DNA of 64,000 nucleotides. Origin: Cobetia sp. L2A1 (GTDB lineage Bacteria > Pseudomonadota > Gammaproteobacteria > Pseudomonadales > Halomonadaceae). Below the pieces are notes generated by a model. The model had not been told where the DNA came from, searched no databases, and saw only the letters and a program-made list of their open reading frames with translations. Positions 1 to 8,707 of this stretch are shown piece by piece (positions within the stretch are counted from its first letter, which is position 1; every line of letters starts with the position of its first letter). Location of the stretch: positions 2,108,001 to 2,172,000 of the forward strand of contig NZ_CP047025.1 in the NCBI RefSeq assembly GCF_009796845.1. The letters are read 5' to 3'. The translations under genes were made by a program, and so were the position numbers.

Positions 1-1229
1 AGCGCCCCCAACATCGCGACGACAAACACCAACGCCCACCCCACTGTCTTCTCAATCCGGACACCCGCCACACTACTGGTCACCATCAAATTGACGGCAA
101 CGGGAGGCGTGAACTGCCCAATGGCAATATTCATCGCCAGCAGGATACCGAACCACACCGGGTGCCAACCGAAGTGCTGCATCACTGGTATCAGTACTGG
201 CATCAGAATGAGATAGATCGACACCGCATCCAGCAACATGCCAGCAATCAATACTGCGATCATCACCAGTATCAGCAGTACAGTGCCACTGTCCGATAGC
301 GTGATGAGCCACTCTGCGAGATGACGAAAAGTCCCCAGCATGGTGCCAGCCCAGGCGAAGATACCTGCCAACGCGATAATCAGCATGACCACACCCGAGA
401 TGACTGCAGCCTCGCCGAGTAGCTGCCACACCTGCGACAACTTGAGCTCCCGCGTGATGAAGAGCCCTATGCACAGCCCATATGCAGCTGCGACCACTGC
501 AGCCTCTGTCGGGGTAAACAGTCCTGAGCGCAAGCCCCCCAGGATGATCACCGGTGCCAGTAACGCTGGAATCGCAGAACGGAAGGCTGGACCTAGCGGT
601 ATACGCGTCACCTGACTGGGGTCTTCCCAGCGATAGCGTCGCGACAGATACCATGCCGGTACCAATAGCGCCACTCCGACCAGCAGACCCGGAATGAGGC
701 CTGCCGCGAACAGCGCACGTAGATCCACGCCCGGTACCACGATGGAATACAGAATCAGTGCGATGGAAGGCGGGATCAGAATCGCTGTCGAAGCCGAGGC
801 CGCAATCAGCGTCGCCGAGAAAGCCTTGGGATAACCGGCCCGCGTCATGCTGGGTATCATCACCATGGCCACCGCTGCCGCATCTGCCGGGCCAGAGCCA
901 CTCATCCCGCCCATGATCAGACATACCAGCACCGCAACCAATGCCAGGCCACCATGGCGCGGGCCGATCAGCGCTTGCGCGAAGTGAACCAGCCGTGCTG
1001 CCACCCCCGCCCTTTCAAACACCAGCCCCGTCAGAATGAACAACGGAATGGCGATCAATGGGTATTTGGCAACGCTGTTGTAGGTATTGGTGCCCAATGT
1101 CGCCAGCATGTTGATCGGCAGGCCCGCGACGATACCGACGGCACCTGACAGGCCAAGTGCAAAGGCGACCGGCACCCCGAGTACCAGCAGCGTGACAAAA
1201 CTCGCTAACAGCCAGAGATCAGGACTCAT
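1..1229 (-). CDS. dctM: TRAP transporter large permease, DctM family (3' end outside window)
   Basis: This is the large membrane subunit of a tripartite ATP-independent periplasmic transporter, which carries the ion-coupled substrate pathway across the inner membrane. The reverse-strand translation from the ATG at 1229 begins MSPDLWLLASFV and runs open to base 1, about 409 residues of a family usually near 425, so only the last few residues are missing. Hydrophobic segments fill the whole length and DctM hallmarks are visible, including an MSGSGPADAAAV stretch about 100 residues in and a conserved IPPS motif soon after. The start overlaps the end of dctQ by 11 bases, which implies translational coupling. 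The substrate cannot be read from the sequence; DctP-type systems carry organic acids or related compounds. Confidence 0.93.
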   Translation of the reverse strand, partial: MSPDLWLLASFVTLLVLGVPVAFALGLSGAVGIVAGLPINMLATLGTNTYNSVAKYPLIAIPLFILTGLVFERAGVAARLVHFAQALIGPRHGGLALVAVLVCLIMGGMSGSGPADAAAVAMVMIPSMTRAGYPKAFSATLIAASASTAILIPPSIALILYSIVVPGVDLRALFAAGLIPGLLVGVALLVPAWYLSRRYRWEDPSQVTRIPLGPAFRSAIPALLAPVIILGGLRSGLFTPTEAAVVAAAYGLCIGLFITRELKLSQVWQLLGEAAVISGVVMLIIALAGIFAWAGTMLGTFRHLAEWLITLSDSGTVLLILVMIAVLIAGMLLDAVSIYLILMPVLIPVMQHFGWHPVWFGILLAMNIAIGQFTPPVAVNLMVTSSVAGVRIEKTVGWALVFVVAMLGA

Positions 1230-1842
1230 GATCACGCCCTTTGTCCGGGGTAGACGCAGCGTTATTGCCTTGCTTCGCTACTTGATCGACAGGTCCTTGA
1301 TCAGCGTCTTGCTCAGGGCCGCGCCTGAGTCGCTCGACACATTGCTGCCACTGACGCCACGCCATCGCCACCGCGAGAACAGGCAACCAGATCACATACC
1401 ACCAGTTGGGCAGCCCAAGCCCCGGCGAGAGCGAATCCCACTGATACTCTTCCAATGCGAAGCGGCCGCCAAACCAGACAATCATCCCCAGCACCAACAG
1501 GCAGGCCAGTGTCTGAAGGACGACGACGACCCGCCACACGGGTAATGGGAGATAGTCTTCCAGCATGGCAATGCGAATATGTGCCTGATGACGAATCGCC
1601 ACCGAGGCACCCGCCAGCGTCAATAGCACCAGCAGGAAAACGGAAAACTCTTCCGTAAAGGCAAAGGATGCATTGGTGGCATAGCGCACTACCACGTTAG
1701 CCAGACTGATCAGACCGATCCCCCCCAAGGCAAGCGCCGCCAGCCAGGATTCCGGCCGCGCCTTGGCGGGCTCAACGATGGGAGGAACGTCCGGCGGCTG
1801 GCGTTGGGTGCCACCGACTGAATCTTGCGAAACTTGGGACAT
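1219..1842 (-). CDS. dctQ: TRAP transporter small permease, DctQ family
   Basis: This is the four-helix small membrane subunit that partners DctM and helps couple it to the periplasmic binding protein. The protein is about 207 residues from the ATG at 1842 (MSQVSQDSVGG). A reading frame extends further upstream to 1896, but its extra residues are polar and have no homologous look. Four hydrophobic segments are visible, with the typical pattern of a charged N-terminal leader, TM1 (LAALALGGIGLISLANVVVR), a conserved FAFTEEFSVFLLV region and a C-terminal hydrophilic tail rich in Q, D and R. It lies between dctP and dctM, with dctM overlapping its stop codon. Confidence 0.9.
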   Translation of the reverse strand: MSQVSQDSVGGTQRQPPDVPPIVEPAKARPESWLAALALGGIGLISLANVVVRYATNASFAFTEEFSVFLLVLLTLAGASVAIRHQAHIRIAMLEDYLPLPVWRVVVVLQTLACLLVLGMIVWFGGRFALEEYQWDSLSPGLGLPNWWYVIWLPVLAVAMAWRQWQQCVERLRRGPEQDADQGPVDQVAKQGNNAASTPDKGRDHES

Positions 1843-1861
1843 GCTACTGTATCCACACACA

Positions 1862-1885
1862 CGCCGAGGTACAGCGACCTCGGCG
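1862..1885. other. Intercistronic stem-loop between dctP and dctQ
   Basis: A perfect 9-bp inverted repeat (CGCCGAGGT / ACCTCGGCG, loop 6) sits in the 157-bp gap after dctP and just before dctQ. It lacks a following T-run. It may stabilise the dctP message or partly terminate, giving more binding protein than permease, which is a common arrangement in transport operons. That function is inference. Confidence 0.5.
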
Positions 1886-1999
1886 CAAGACCTCACGAAT
1901 CAACAACACACGCCACCGCTAACACGACAGACATTGCACTAGAATATGGCGTGGGTCATCACGAAAAACGTCACTCTTCAGACACTATCCATCCGTCAT

Positions 2000-3043
2000 T
2001 CAGCGTGACGCTTCTACCTCGGCACGCGCAGTCTCGACCAACTGCTCGCCGATCTTCGGTGTCCACGTGGCATAGACAGACTGGGTAGCATCGCGGAAGG
2101 CTTGCATGGCGTCTTCCTCCAGCGTGATCACCTTCACGCCACGCGCTTCGATGTCCGCCAGCCGCTGAGCATTCCCTGCACGACTCATGGCCGTTTCCCA
2201 GACTCCCGCTTCTTTCGCCGTCTCTGTCAGTAACGTACGTTCATCTTCATCAAGCGATTTCCAGACGCGCTGATTGGCAGCAAATATCAGCGGATCGGCC
2301 ATGTAATGCCATAGCGTCAGATTGGTCTGGCCGACTTGATCAATACGTGCCACATCAAATACCGACAGCGGGTTTTCCTGGCCATCCACAGCACCCGTGG
2401 TCAGTGCCGGTTTGGCATCTGCCCAGCTCATCTGTGTCGGGTTAGCGCCAAGCGCAGTGAAGGTGTCCTGGAATAGCGGTGAACCGACAACGCGAATCTT
2501 GAGGCCTTGAAGATCTTTCGGCGTCTTGATCGCACGCGAGGAGTTCGAGACTTCACGGAAGCCATTCTCTCCCCATGCCAGCGGCACAATGCCCTTTGAC
2601 TCAATCGCCGCGAATATCTGCTTGCCTGACTCGCCCTGCGTCAGCGCATCAATGGCTGCATGATCCGGCATCAGGAACGGCAGTGAGAACAGGTTGAGCT
2701 CTGGTACCTGTGGCGACCAATTGATGGTTGACCCGACCGCGAGGTCAATCAGCCCCTGACGCATGGCTGAGAACTCCTTGGTCTGATCCCCCGCCACCAA
2801 CTGGGCATTGGGATAGACGCGCAGGGTCAGCTCGCCCCCTGAGCGCTCCTTCACGAGCTCCGCCCATTTTTCAGCGGCTTGCCCCCACGGAAAAGCATCA
2901 GACAAGACAGTGGAAACAGACAGCTCACGTGCTTCGGCGTTATTTGCGATCATCGGTGTCAGCAGTGCCAACCCGAGCAGACCAGTGGCAATGAAGGAGT
3001 GGCGGCGTGTCGTGGCGGTAATGTGTGCAGCAAGCAGGGTCAT
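2000..3043 (-). CDS. dctP: TRAP transporter substrate-binding protein, DctP family
   Basis: This is the periplasmic receptor of the TRAP system. From the ATG at 3043, preceded by AAGAGG seven bases upstream, it is 347 residues. An in-frame extension to 3124 would put implausible residues ahead of the signal peptide. A Sec signal peptide is visible (positive TTRRH, then hydrophobic FIATGLLGLALLTPM, cleavage probably near NNAEA). The DctP fold signature follows: SVSTVLSDAFPWGQAAEKWAE at the mature N-terminus, then LKIRVVGSPLFQDTFTALGA, whose conserved Arg contacts a carboxylate ligand in this family, and GAVDGQENPLSVF. It is the first gene of the dctPQM operon. Confidence 0.93.
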   Translation of the reverse strand: MTLLAAHITATTRRHSFIATGLLGLALLTPMIANNAEARELSVSTVLSDAFPWGQAAEKWAELVKERSGGELTLRVYPNAQLVAGDQTKEFSAMRQGLIDLAVGSTINWSPQVPELNLFSLPFLMPDHAAIDALTQGESGKQIFAAIESKGIVPLAWGENGFREVSNSSRAIKTPKDLQGLKIRVVGSPLFQDTFTALGANPTQMSWADAKPALTTGAVDGQENPLSVFDVARIDQVGQTNLTLWHYMADPLIFAANQRVWKSLDEDERTLLTETAKEAGVWETAMSRAGNAQRLADIEARGVKVITLEEDAMQAFRDATQSVYATWTPKIGEQLVETARAEVEASR

Positions 3044-3273
3044 GAATAACCTCTTGATTATGATTGTTAGCGTGAAGTGTCGAGTCCAGCAGCGACATGA
3101 CGCATATCCATGCGTTTTTGTCATTGAATGCAGTGTCTAGTCACTCAGCGCATCAACAAATGTCGCACATGCAGTACGCATGCAGAAGCAGATTCTCATC
3201 TGTATGGCAGCGTGACCATTCGACCATGCGACGGTAAGACTCGGCCCGTATGAAGGCTTACGCGAGTAAATAC

Positions 3274-3287
3274 TGTATGCATATACA
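3274..3287. promoter_or_regulatory. Inverted repeat TGTAT-N4-ATACA, site 1
   Basis: TGTAT GCAT ATACA, a 5-bp-arm dyad about 230 bp upstream of dctP. The same arms and spacing recur at 3434-3447, which argues for a real operator, possibly of a GntR/FadR-type regulator encoded elsewhere. Confidence 0.45.
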
Positions 3288-3433
3288 CTAACCGGTAATG
3301 TAGACACTTCCTACAGGCAAAACCTCACCCCAGCGGCCACAACTCCTTACTCAACGGGCCCTATTGGCTCCTGGATAGCCCCATGACGCATTAACGTCGC
3401 GCGCGGTAATGGAAATGCGCCTTTCACCGTAGG

Positions 3434-3447
3434 TGTATATTCATACA
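3434..3447. promoter_or_regulatory. Inverted repeat TGTAT-N4-ATACA, site 2
   Basis: TGTAT ATTC ATACA, the second copy of the dyad seen at 3274-3287, 160 bp away and nearer the YcaD-like gene. The pair could support looping or control of both divergent genes. Confidence 0.45.
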
Positions 3448-3619
3448 GTCTCGGTCATGAGCACTCCTTGGCCAGAAGCGACATCTTGCGTGTCATCGGC
3501 TCTTGTCAGGGGGCTTGCGGTCGCAGTCCTGCCGCAGGGTGGGTAGACTGGCGACCATTCCCCCAAGGATTGACCCACGACAGACAACGTTATTTCCATG
3601 CAGACGAGGCCCCTCTTAC

Positions 3620-5251
3620 ATGCAGAACCCCCAGCAGGAATCTAGCTCCACTCCCTTCGAGACCACTTTCGAGAATGATTACGAAAGCCAGGATCCCGAC
3701 AGCCTCGCGCCTGTCATCGGCAAACCGACCAGTAGTCTGGGTGCGGCCGTGGCTCTGTGGTCGCTATTGCTGGGGGTAGGCATGCTGATGCTGGCCAATG
3801 GTCTGCAAGGGAGTCTGCTGGGGATACGCGCCTCATCGGAAGGTTTCAGCAATACGATGACCGGTGTGATCATGTCGGCCTACTTTGCTGGCTTCCTGCT
3901 CGGCTCGACGGTAGCCCCGCGAAAGCTCCGCAAGGTAGGCCACGTGCGCACCTTTGCGGCACTGGCCTCGATCACCTCGGTGTGCATCCTGATCCATGCG
4001 ATGTATGTCGTGCCGGAAGTGTGGATTGTCATGCGCTTCATCACCGGCTTCGCCTTTGCGGGTCTGTATGTCGTGGCCGAGAGTTGGCTCAATAGCCAGG
4101 CGACCAATCAGATGCGCGGGCGCCTGCTCGCCATCTACATGGTCATCACCTATCTCGGCATGGGCGGCGGTCAGCTATTGCTCAACGTCGGCAATCCTGA
4201 CACCTACCTGCTCTTTATTCTGGTCTCGGTAATCATGTCGCTGGCGCTGGTGCCGATGCTGCTGTCTGCCTCGCCGCAGCCGGAAGGCGCACAGCCAGAA
4301 GCCATGGGACTACTGCGCCTCATACGCCTTGCGCCCTTGGGCACGGTGGGCAACTTTGCGACGGGGATCGCCAACGGCACCGTATTCGGCATGGGGGCGG
4401 TCTACGCCGACCGCGCAGGCCTATCACTGCAAGAGGTATCGTGGTTCATGGGCGCCTTCATTCTGGGGGCGGCGATACTGCAATGGCCGCTGGGCAAGCT
4501 GTCCGACAAATTGTCTGCCAAGAAGGTCATTCTGGTCTCCAGTGTCGGCGCCATCGCGCTCTCGTTCGGGGGGCTGCCTCTGACCGGCGGTAGCATGATG
4601 ACCATGGCGTTGCTCGGTGCTGGTCTGGGCGGGCTCATTCTGACGCAGTATTCCCTGTTCCTGGCCGCGGCCAACAATCTGCTGACCACACCGCAGATCA
4701 TTTCCTCCAGCGGCACGCTGGTATTGGTCCACGGTGCCGGTGCCATTCTCGGCCCGTTGACGGCCGGCCTGCTGATGGAGCGCTTCGGAGCTAACGGCTT
4801 CCTCTACACCCTGGCTGGCGTCCATATTCTGATCGTGATCGTCGCTGCCAGTGTCACCGGCAAGCCGCGACAGGAACTCGGCGATGACGAAGGGGACCAC
4901 CCCGGTCACTATGTGGTCGCGCCCTCTCCCACGAGCCCGCTGGGTGCTGCCTGGGTCGAAGAGGCCATCACGGAACCCGACACCGGTCAGCTGGAATTCG
5001 ACTTTGACGCTGACCCCGTACTGGAAGCAGAGATGGAGGCAGAACTGGAAGCCAAGCGCGACGCCGAGCGAGAGAATGCGGAAGGCGACGACGTGGTGCA
5101 ACAGATCGAGAGTGACGAAGGTGTCATGAATGATCGCGTTACCGGCATGGAAGACGACTGGCACCTCGATGGTCATGTCGATGAGCAAGCGCAGCATCTC
5201 TCAGAAGAGGAGCGACGCGTGAAGACCGAGCCTGAACGCGAAAGCTACTAG
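3620..5251 (+). CDS. YcaD-like MFS transporter with acidic C-terminal tail
   Basis: This is a 543-residue major facilitator superfamily permease. The ATG at 3620 (MQNPQQESSS) is preferred to an in-frame start at 3503 because the extra residues there are arginine-rich and non-membrane. Twelve hydrophobic segments span roughly residues 35-430. The stretch GLYVVAESWLNSQAT followed by RGRLLAIYMV resembles the YcaD subfamily of MFS proteins of unknown substrate. The last 110 or so residues are hydrophilic and strongly acidic (EMEAELEAKRDAEREN and similar), a cytoplasmic extension not needed for the MFS fold. The gene stands alone, divergent from dctP, and ends in a strong terminator. Confidence 0.85.
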   Translation: MQNPQQESSSTPFETTFENDYESQDPDSLAPVIGKPTSSLGAAVALWSLLLGVGMLMLANGLQGSLLGIRASSEGFSNTMTGVIMSAYFAGFLLGSTVAPRKLRKVGHVRTFAALASITSVCILIHAMYVVPEVWIVMRFITGFAFAGLYVVAESWLNSQATNQMRGRLLAIYMVITYLGMGGGQLLLNVGNPDTYLLFILVSVIMSLALVPMLLSASPQPEGAQPEAMGLLRLIRLAPLGTVGNFATGIANGTVFGMGAVYADRAGLSLQEVSWFMGAFILGAAILQWPLGKLSDKLSAKKVILVSSVGAIALSFGGLPLTGGSMMTMALLGAGLGGLILTQYSLFLAAANNLLTTPQIISSSGTLVLVHGAGAILGPLTAGLLMERFGANGFLYTLAGVHILIVIVAASVTGKPRQELGDDEGDHPGHYVVAPSPTSPLGAAWVEEAITEPDTGQLEFDFDADPVLEAEMEAELEAKRDAERENAEGDDVVQQIESDEGVMNDRVTGMEDDWHLDGHVDEQAQHLSEEERRVKTEPERESY

Positions 5252-5332
5252 CCGTCTCCCGCACTCCTTCTTGACGACAGGACCTTCCAGAAGGGCCTGC
5301 TTCAAGACAGAGCTTTCAATCGAACCGAGCAT

Positions 5333-5363
5333 CAACAACACCGCCCATGAGGCGGTGTTGTTG
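5333..5363 (+). terminator. Stem-loop terminator after the YcaD-like MFS gene
   Basis: A 13-bp perfect stem (CAACAACACCGCC / GGCGGTGTTGTTG, loop CATGA) lies 80 bp past the stop codon. The following T-run is weak. Confidence 0.75.
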
Positions 5364-5414
5364 CATCTGCCTGTTTGATTGGCTCTCCAACATCTCTTGG
5401 AACCTTCTCTCCCA

Positions 5415-5446
5415 CTACAAAAAAGTAGTCGCTTTACAGCGACTAC
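5415..5446 (-). terminator. Orphan minus-strand intrinsic terminator
   Basis: Read on the minus strand, an 8-bp stem GTAGTCGC / GCGACTAC (loop TGTAAA) is followed at once by six T residues, the classical rho-independent form. No minus-strand gene lies upstream of it; the DNA there is the rbs promoter and rbsD. Confidence 0.6.
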
Positions 5447-5464
5447 GACGTATCGCCTACCGCG

Positions 5465-5480
5465 CCGCAAACGTTTGCGG
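5465..5480. promoter_or_regulatory. LacI-family (RbsR) operator
   Basis: A perfect 16-bp palindrome, CCGCAAACGTTTGCGG, with the central CG of LacI/PurR/RbsR-type operators. It lies 78 bp upstream of rbsD, and the operon ends in a LacI-family regulator gene, so this is the probable RbsR site. Confidence 0.82.
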
Positions 5481-5557
5481 TCCATAATTGATGCCATTGT
5501 GAACCCGTCAAGAAACGACTGGATCGCCTCGCCCCTGCCTCTTTCAAGGACTGAGAC

Positions 5558-5977
5558 GTGAAACGACACGGCATATTGAACGCCCCGCTCAGCGGACATC
5601 TCGCCCGCCTCGGGCATACCCACACACTGGTGATCGCGGATGCAGGCTTGCCCATTCCCGCCGATGTGCCTTGTGTCGATCTGGCCGTCCTGCCCGGACT
5701 GCCGGCACTGCTCCCCGTGCTGGATGCCCTGCTGGCCGAGATATGCATCGAGCGTGTGACGCTGGCCGAGGAGCTGCCCGTGAAGAGCCCCTCCTTCCAT
5801 GACGCCGTCATTGAGCGCCTGGACACCCTCGACCGTCTCTCGTTGATACCGGTGGGGCGTCAACAGATCAGCCATGAAGCCTTCAAGGCGGAAGTGAGCA
5901 AGGCCAGCGTCATCGTGCGAACGGGCGAATGCACCCCCTTCGCCAACCTCATCTTGCACTGCGGGGTGCCTTTCTGA
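5558..5977 (+). CDS. rbsD: D-ribose pyranase
   Basis: RbsD interconverts the pyranose and furanose forms of ribose in the cytoplasm so that the furanose can be phosphorylated. The protein is 139 residues, the usual length, and is recognisable end to end: MKRHGILNAPLSGHLARLGH at the start, DAGLPIP, an AEEL motif mid-protein and VIRTGECTPFANLIL near the end (here VIVRTGECTPFAN). The conserved His of the RLGHT motif is present. Translation starts at a GTG with AAGGA 8 bases upstream. It is the first gene of the operon downstream of the palindromic operator, and its stop overlaps the rbsA start (TGATG). Confidence 0.95.
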   Translation: MKRHGILNAPLSGHLARLGHTHTLVIADAGLPIPADVPCVDLAVLPGLPALLPVLDALLAEICIERVTLAEELPVKSPSFHDAVIERLDTLDRLSLIPVGRQQISHEAFKAEVSKASVIVRTGECTPFANLILHCGVPF

Positions 5978-7605
5978 TGACAGCGTCCGTGATGGGCCAA
6001 CGCTCAGACGCGCCCCATGCCATGACCGAACAACCGGCTGAAGAACCGCGTGTGCTGATGGCACTGCGCGGTATCGACAAGGGCTTTTCCGGCGTCAGCG
6101 TCCTCAAGGGTGTCGACCTGACGCTGCGCGCGGGTCGCGTACACGCACTGGCAGGAGAAAACGGTGCTGGCAAGTCAACACTGATGAAGATTCTGTCTGG
6201 TGTGTATCGCTACGACGCCGGCACGCTATTGCTGCGCGGCGAACCCGTCGTCTTCACCACTCCGCGCCAGGCAATGGATAGCCGCATTGCCATCATCCAC
6301 CAGGAACTCAATCTGGTCCCGGGCCTCTCGGCAGGTGAAAACATCTACCTCGGGCGTGAGCCGCGCACCGCCATTGGCACCGTCGACTGGAAACGCCTGC
6401 ATGGTGATGCCAGCCGTCTGCTGGCGCGCCTGCGCCAGTCGTTGAATTCGCGCACTGCCGTGGCGGATCTCAGCATCGGTCAGCAACAGATGGTCGAGAT
6501 CGCCCGCGCGCTGTCGCTGGATGCCGAGATCATCATCATGGATGAGCCGACAGACGCACTGACCGACATCGAGACCGACATACTGGCCGAGGTAGTGGCA
6601 GAGCTGCGGGCAGAGGGCCGCTCACTGGTGCTGATCACTCATCGTCTCAACGAGATCTTCAGCATGTGCGATGAAGTCGCCGTGCTGCGCGATGGTCAGA
6701 TGATTCATCAGGGCCCGACGGCAGACCTTGATGAAGATGGCCTGATTCGCCTGATGGTCGGGCGTGAGTTGGCTGAACGGTATCCGTTCGTCCCGGCCGA
6801 TCCGACAGGCGAGGTGATGCTGGAGGTCAAGCATCTGCACGCACCGGGCGTGAACGGGATCAGCTTCTCGGCGCGCAGTGGTGAAGTGCTCGGTTTCGGC
6901 GGCCTGATGGGCGCCGGTCGTACCGAACTGGCGCGCGCGCTGTGCGGCGATACGCGCATCAGTAGTGGCGAGGTCATCCTCAAGGGCCAACACCAGCAGT
7001 TTTCCAGTCCAGCTGCCGCGCTGGCGGCAGGACTGGTCTATGTGCCGGAAGACCGCAAGCAGGCGGGACTGATTCTGGCGCACTCGGTGGCCAGCAACAT
7101 GTCACTCAGTGCCTTACCGAGCTTCTGTGGCGCTTTCGGACGCATCCATCATGCCAAGGAAGCCGCCGCGGTCGACCAGTTCGTCAAGAGCATGCAGATC
7201 AAGATCAGCGATACCGCGCAACCGGTTGATACGCTGTCCGGCGGCAATCAACAGAAGGTCTCGCTGGCCAAGGCGCTGATGCCCGCCCCGGAGCTGGTCA
7301 TTCTTGATGAGCCGACCCGTGGCGTGGATGTCGGCGCCAAGCGCGAAATCTACCTGCTGATCAATGAGCTCAAGCGACAGGGCAAGTGCATCTTGTTGAT
7401 CTCCTCTGAAATGCCCGAGCTGCTGGGACTGGCCGACCGCATCCTGGTGGTGGCCGATGGGCGTATCTCCGGTGAGTTCAGCCGCGAGAACGCCACCCAG
7501 GAAGCCATCATGACCGCGGCCTCAGGACTTGAGAGCCACCTCAGCAACACCACTTCCGCCCCCAGCACCCCTTCTTCCGATTCCTGTAACGAGATGCCGA
7601 TCTGA
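5977..7605 (+). CDS. rbsA: Ribose ABC transporter ATP-binding protein
   Basis: RbsA powers high-affinity ribose import with two fused nucleotide-binding domains. From the ATG at 5977, which overlaps the rbsD stop by one base, it is 542 residues. The first domain has Walker A GENGAGKST near residue 60, the signature LSIGQQQMVEIARAL and Walker B IIIMDEPTDAL. The second has a degenerate Walker A (GLMGAGRTELAR), signature LSGGNQQKVSLAKAL and Walker B LVILDEPTRGVDVG. This asymmetry is normal for sugar importers of this family. The tail of about 25 residues is Ser/Pro/Thr-rich. The stop overlaps the rbsC start. Confidence 0.95.
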   Translation: MTASVMGQRSDAPHAMTEQPAEEPRVLMALRGIDKGFSGVSVLKGVDLTLRAGRVHALAGENGAGKSTLMKILSGVYRYDAGTLLLRGEPVVFTTPRQAMDSRIAIIHQELNLVPGLSAGENIYLGREPRTAIGTVDWKRLHGDASRLLARLRQSLNSRTAVADLSIGQQQMVEIARALSLDAEIIIMDEPTDALTDIETDILAEVVAELRAEGRSLVLITHRLNEIFSMCDEVAVLRDGQMIHQGPTADLDEDGLIRLMVGRELAERYPFVPADPTGEVMLEVKHLHAPGVNGISFSARSGEVLGFGGLMGAGRTELARALCGDTRISSGEVILKGQHQQFSSPAAALAAGLVYVPEDRKQAGLILAHSVASNMSLSALPSFCGAFGRIHHAKEAAAVDQFVKSMQIKISDTAQPVDTLSGGNQQKVSLAKALMPAPELVILDEPTRGVDVGAKREIYLLINELKRQGKCILLISSEMPELLGLADRILVVADGRISGEFSRENATQEAIMTAASGLESHLSNTTSAPSTPSSDSCNEMPI

Positions 7606-8582
7606 TGTCCACACCTTCTTCTTCCGCCAGCAGTTCACGCCGCATCGACGTCATGCGTCTGCTGGTCGACAACAAGGCGCTGATCGCACTGGCGCTGTTG
7701 ATCGCCGTCAGTGCCGGGCTGTCTGACAACTTCCTGTCCACCGACAACCTGCTGAACGTGCTCCGCCAGACCAGCATCAATGCCATCATCGCGATGGGAG
7801 TGACCTTCGTGATCCTCACCGCCGGCATCGATCTTTCGGTCGGCGCCGTGCTGGCCCTGACCGGTGCCTTCGCGGCCTCGATGACCGCCGCTGGCTTGTC
7901 ACCGTGGTTGAGCGTGCCAGGTACCATCGTCGCGGGTGCTGCTCTCGGCGCGGTGTCCGGCCTCTTCGTCGCCTTCGGTCGTATCCAGGCTTTCATCGTG
8001 ACGCTGGTCGCGATGACAGTGCTGCGTGGTGCGACCCTCGTCTACACCGATGGTCGTCCTGTCTCCATCGGCGTCAGCGAAGCCGCCGACAGCTTCTGGA
8101 ATCTGGGCGGTGGCTACTGGCTCGGCGTACCGATTCCGATCTACATGATGTTCTTCGTCTACGTGCTGTGCTGGGGCGTGCTGCATCACACGCGCTTTGG
8201 CCGCCATGTCTATGCGGTCGGCGGCGGTGAAAAGGTCGCACGTCTCTCCGGCATCAACGTCAATCGCATCAAGATCAGTGTCTATGCCATCGCCGGAGCC
8301 TTCGCGGCACTGGCCGGGGCCATCCTGGCGGCACGACTGGGCTCTGCCCAACCGAACGCCGGTACCGGCTATGAGCTGGATGCCATCGCCGCCGTCGTCA
8401 TCGGCGGTACCAGCCTGATGGGTGGCCGTGGCCGCATCTTCGGTACGCTGATCGGTGCCCTGGTGATCGGCGTGCTCAACAACGCGCTCAACATCATGGG
8501 TGTCTCGAGCTATTACCAGATGATCGCCAAGGGTGCGGTGATATTGCTCGCGGTGCTGATCGACAGCCGCGCGCAGCGATAG
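7605..8582 (+). CDS. rbsC: Ribose ABC transporter permease
   Basis: This is the inner-membrane permease of the ribose importer, working as a dimer with RbsA. It is 325 residues, the expected length, with about ten hydrophobic segments. Family signatures include [20 protein letters not shown] and [14 protein letters not shown] residues at the end ([17 protein letters not shown]). The cytoplasmic EAA-like loop [18 protein letters not shown] is also present. The ATG overlaps the rbsA stop by one base. A 125-bp gap with a stem-loop separates it from rbsB. Confidence 0.95.
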   Translation: MSTPSSSASSSRRIDVMRLLVDNKALIALALLIAVSAGLSDNFLSTDNLLNVLRQTSINAIIAMGVTFVILTAGIDLSVGAVLALTGAFAASMTAAGLSPWLSVPGTIVAGAALGAVSGLFVAFGRIQAFIVTLVAMTVLRGATLVYTDGRPVSIGVSEAADSFWNLGGGYWLGVPIPIYMMFFVYVLCWGVLHHTRFGRHVYAVGGGEKVARLSGINVNRIKISVYAIAGAFAALAGAILAARLGSAQPNAGTGYELDAIAAVVIGGTSLMGGRGRIFGTLIGALVIGVLNNALNIMGVSSYYQMIAKGAVILLAVLIDSRAQR

Positions 8583-8661
8583 ATCATCGGCAAGAATGGA
8601 TCAACGATAGGCAACGTCAGACGCAGTACCACAACAACAGCACAGCAGCATCGATAGCCCA

Positions 8662-8684
8662 GCCCTGCACGCCAACCGCAGGGC
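8662..8684 (+). other. Intercistronic stem-loop between rbsC and rbsB
   Basis: A 7-bp stem GCCCTGC / GCAGGGC with a 9-base loop lies 23 bp before the rbsB start. It may protect the rbsB message, since the binding protein is needed in excess. Function is inferred. Confidence 0.4.
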
Positions 8685-8707
8685 CAACGCCAACAAGGAA
8701 ATGTCTC

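Larger units (their letters stand above)
3044..3619. promoter_or_regulatory. Divergent promoter region, TRAP operon / MFS gene
   Basis: This 576-bp gap between the divergent dctP and YcaD-like genes has no convincing gene. It holds two matching inverted repeats, TGTAT-N4-ATACA, listed separately. No regulator gene lies beside it. Confidence 0.5.
5252..5557. promoter_or_regulatory. Intergenic region upstream of the ribose operon
   Basis: The 306 bp between the MFS gene and rbsD contain, in order, the MFS terminator, an orphan minus-strand terminator and the ribose operator, each listed separately. A CATAAT hexamer at 5483-5488, just after the operator, could serve as a -10 element, but no good -35 partner is visible. 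Confidence 0.5.

Noticed and set aside
73..924. Long open frame opposite in phase to dctM
   Set aside because: Its translation is Gly/Arg/His-rich without any family pattern, while another frame of the same strand gives a complete DctM.
5201..6064. Minus-strand frame that could own the orphan terminator at 5415-5446
   Set aside because: It spans the rbs operator and rbsD in antisense and its translation is not protein-like.
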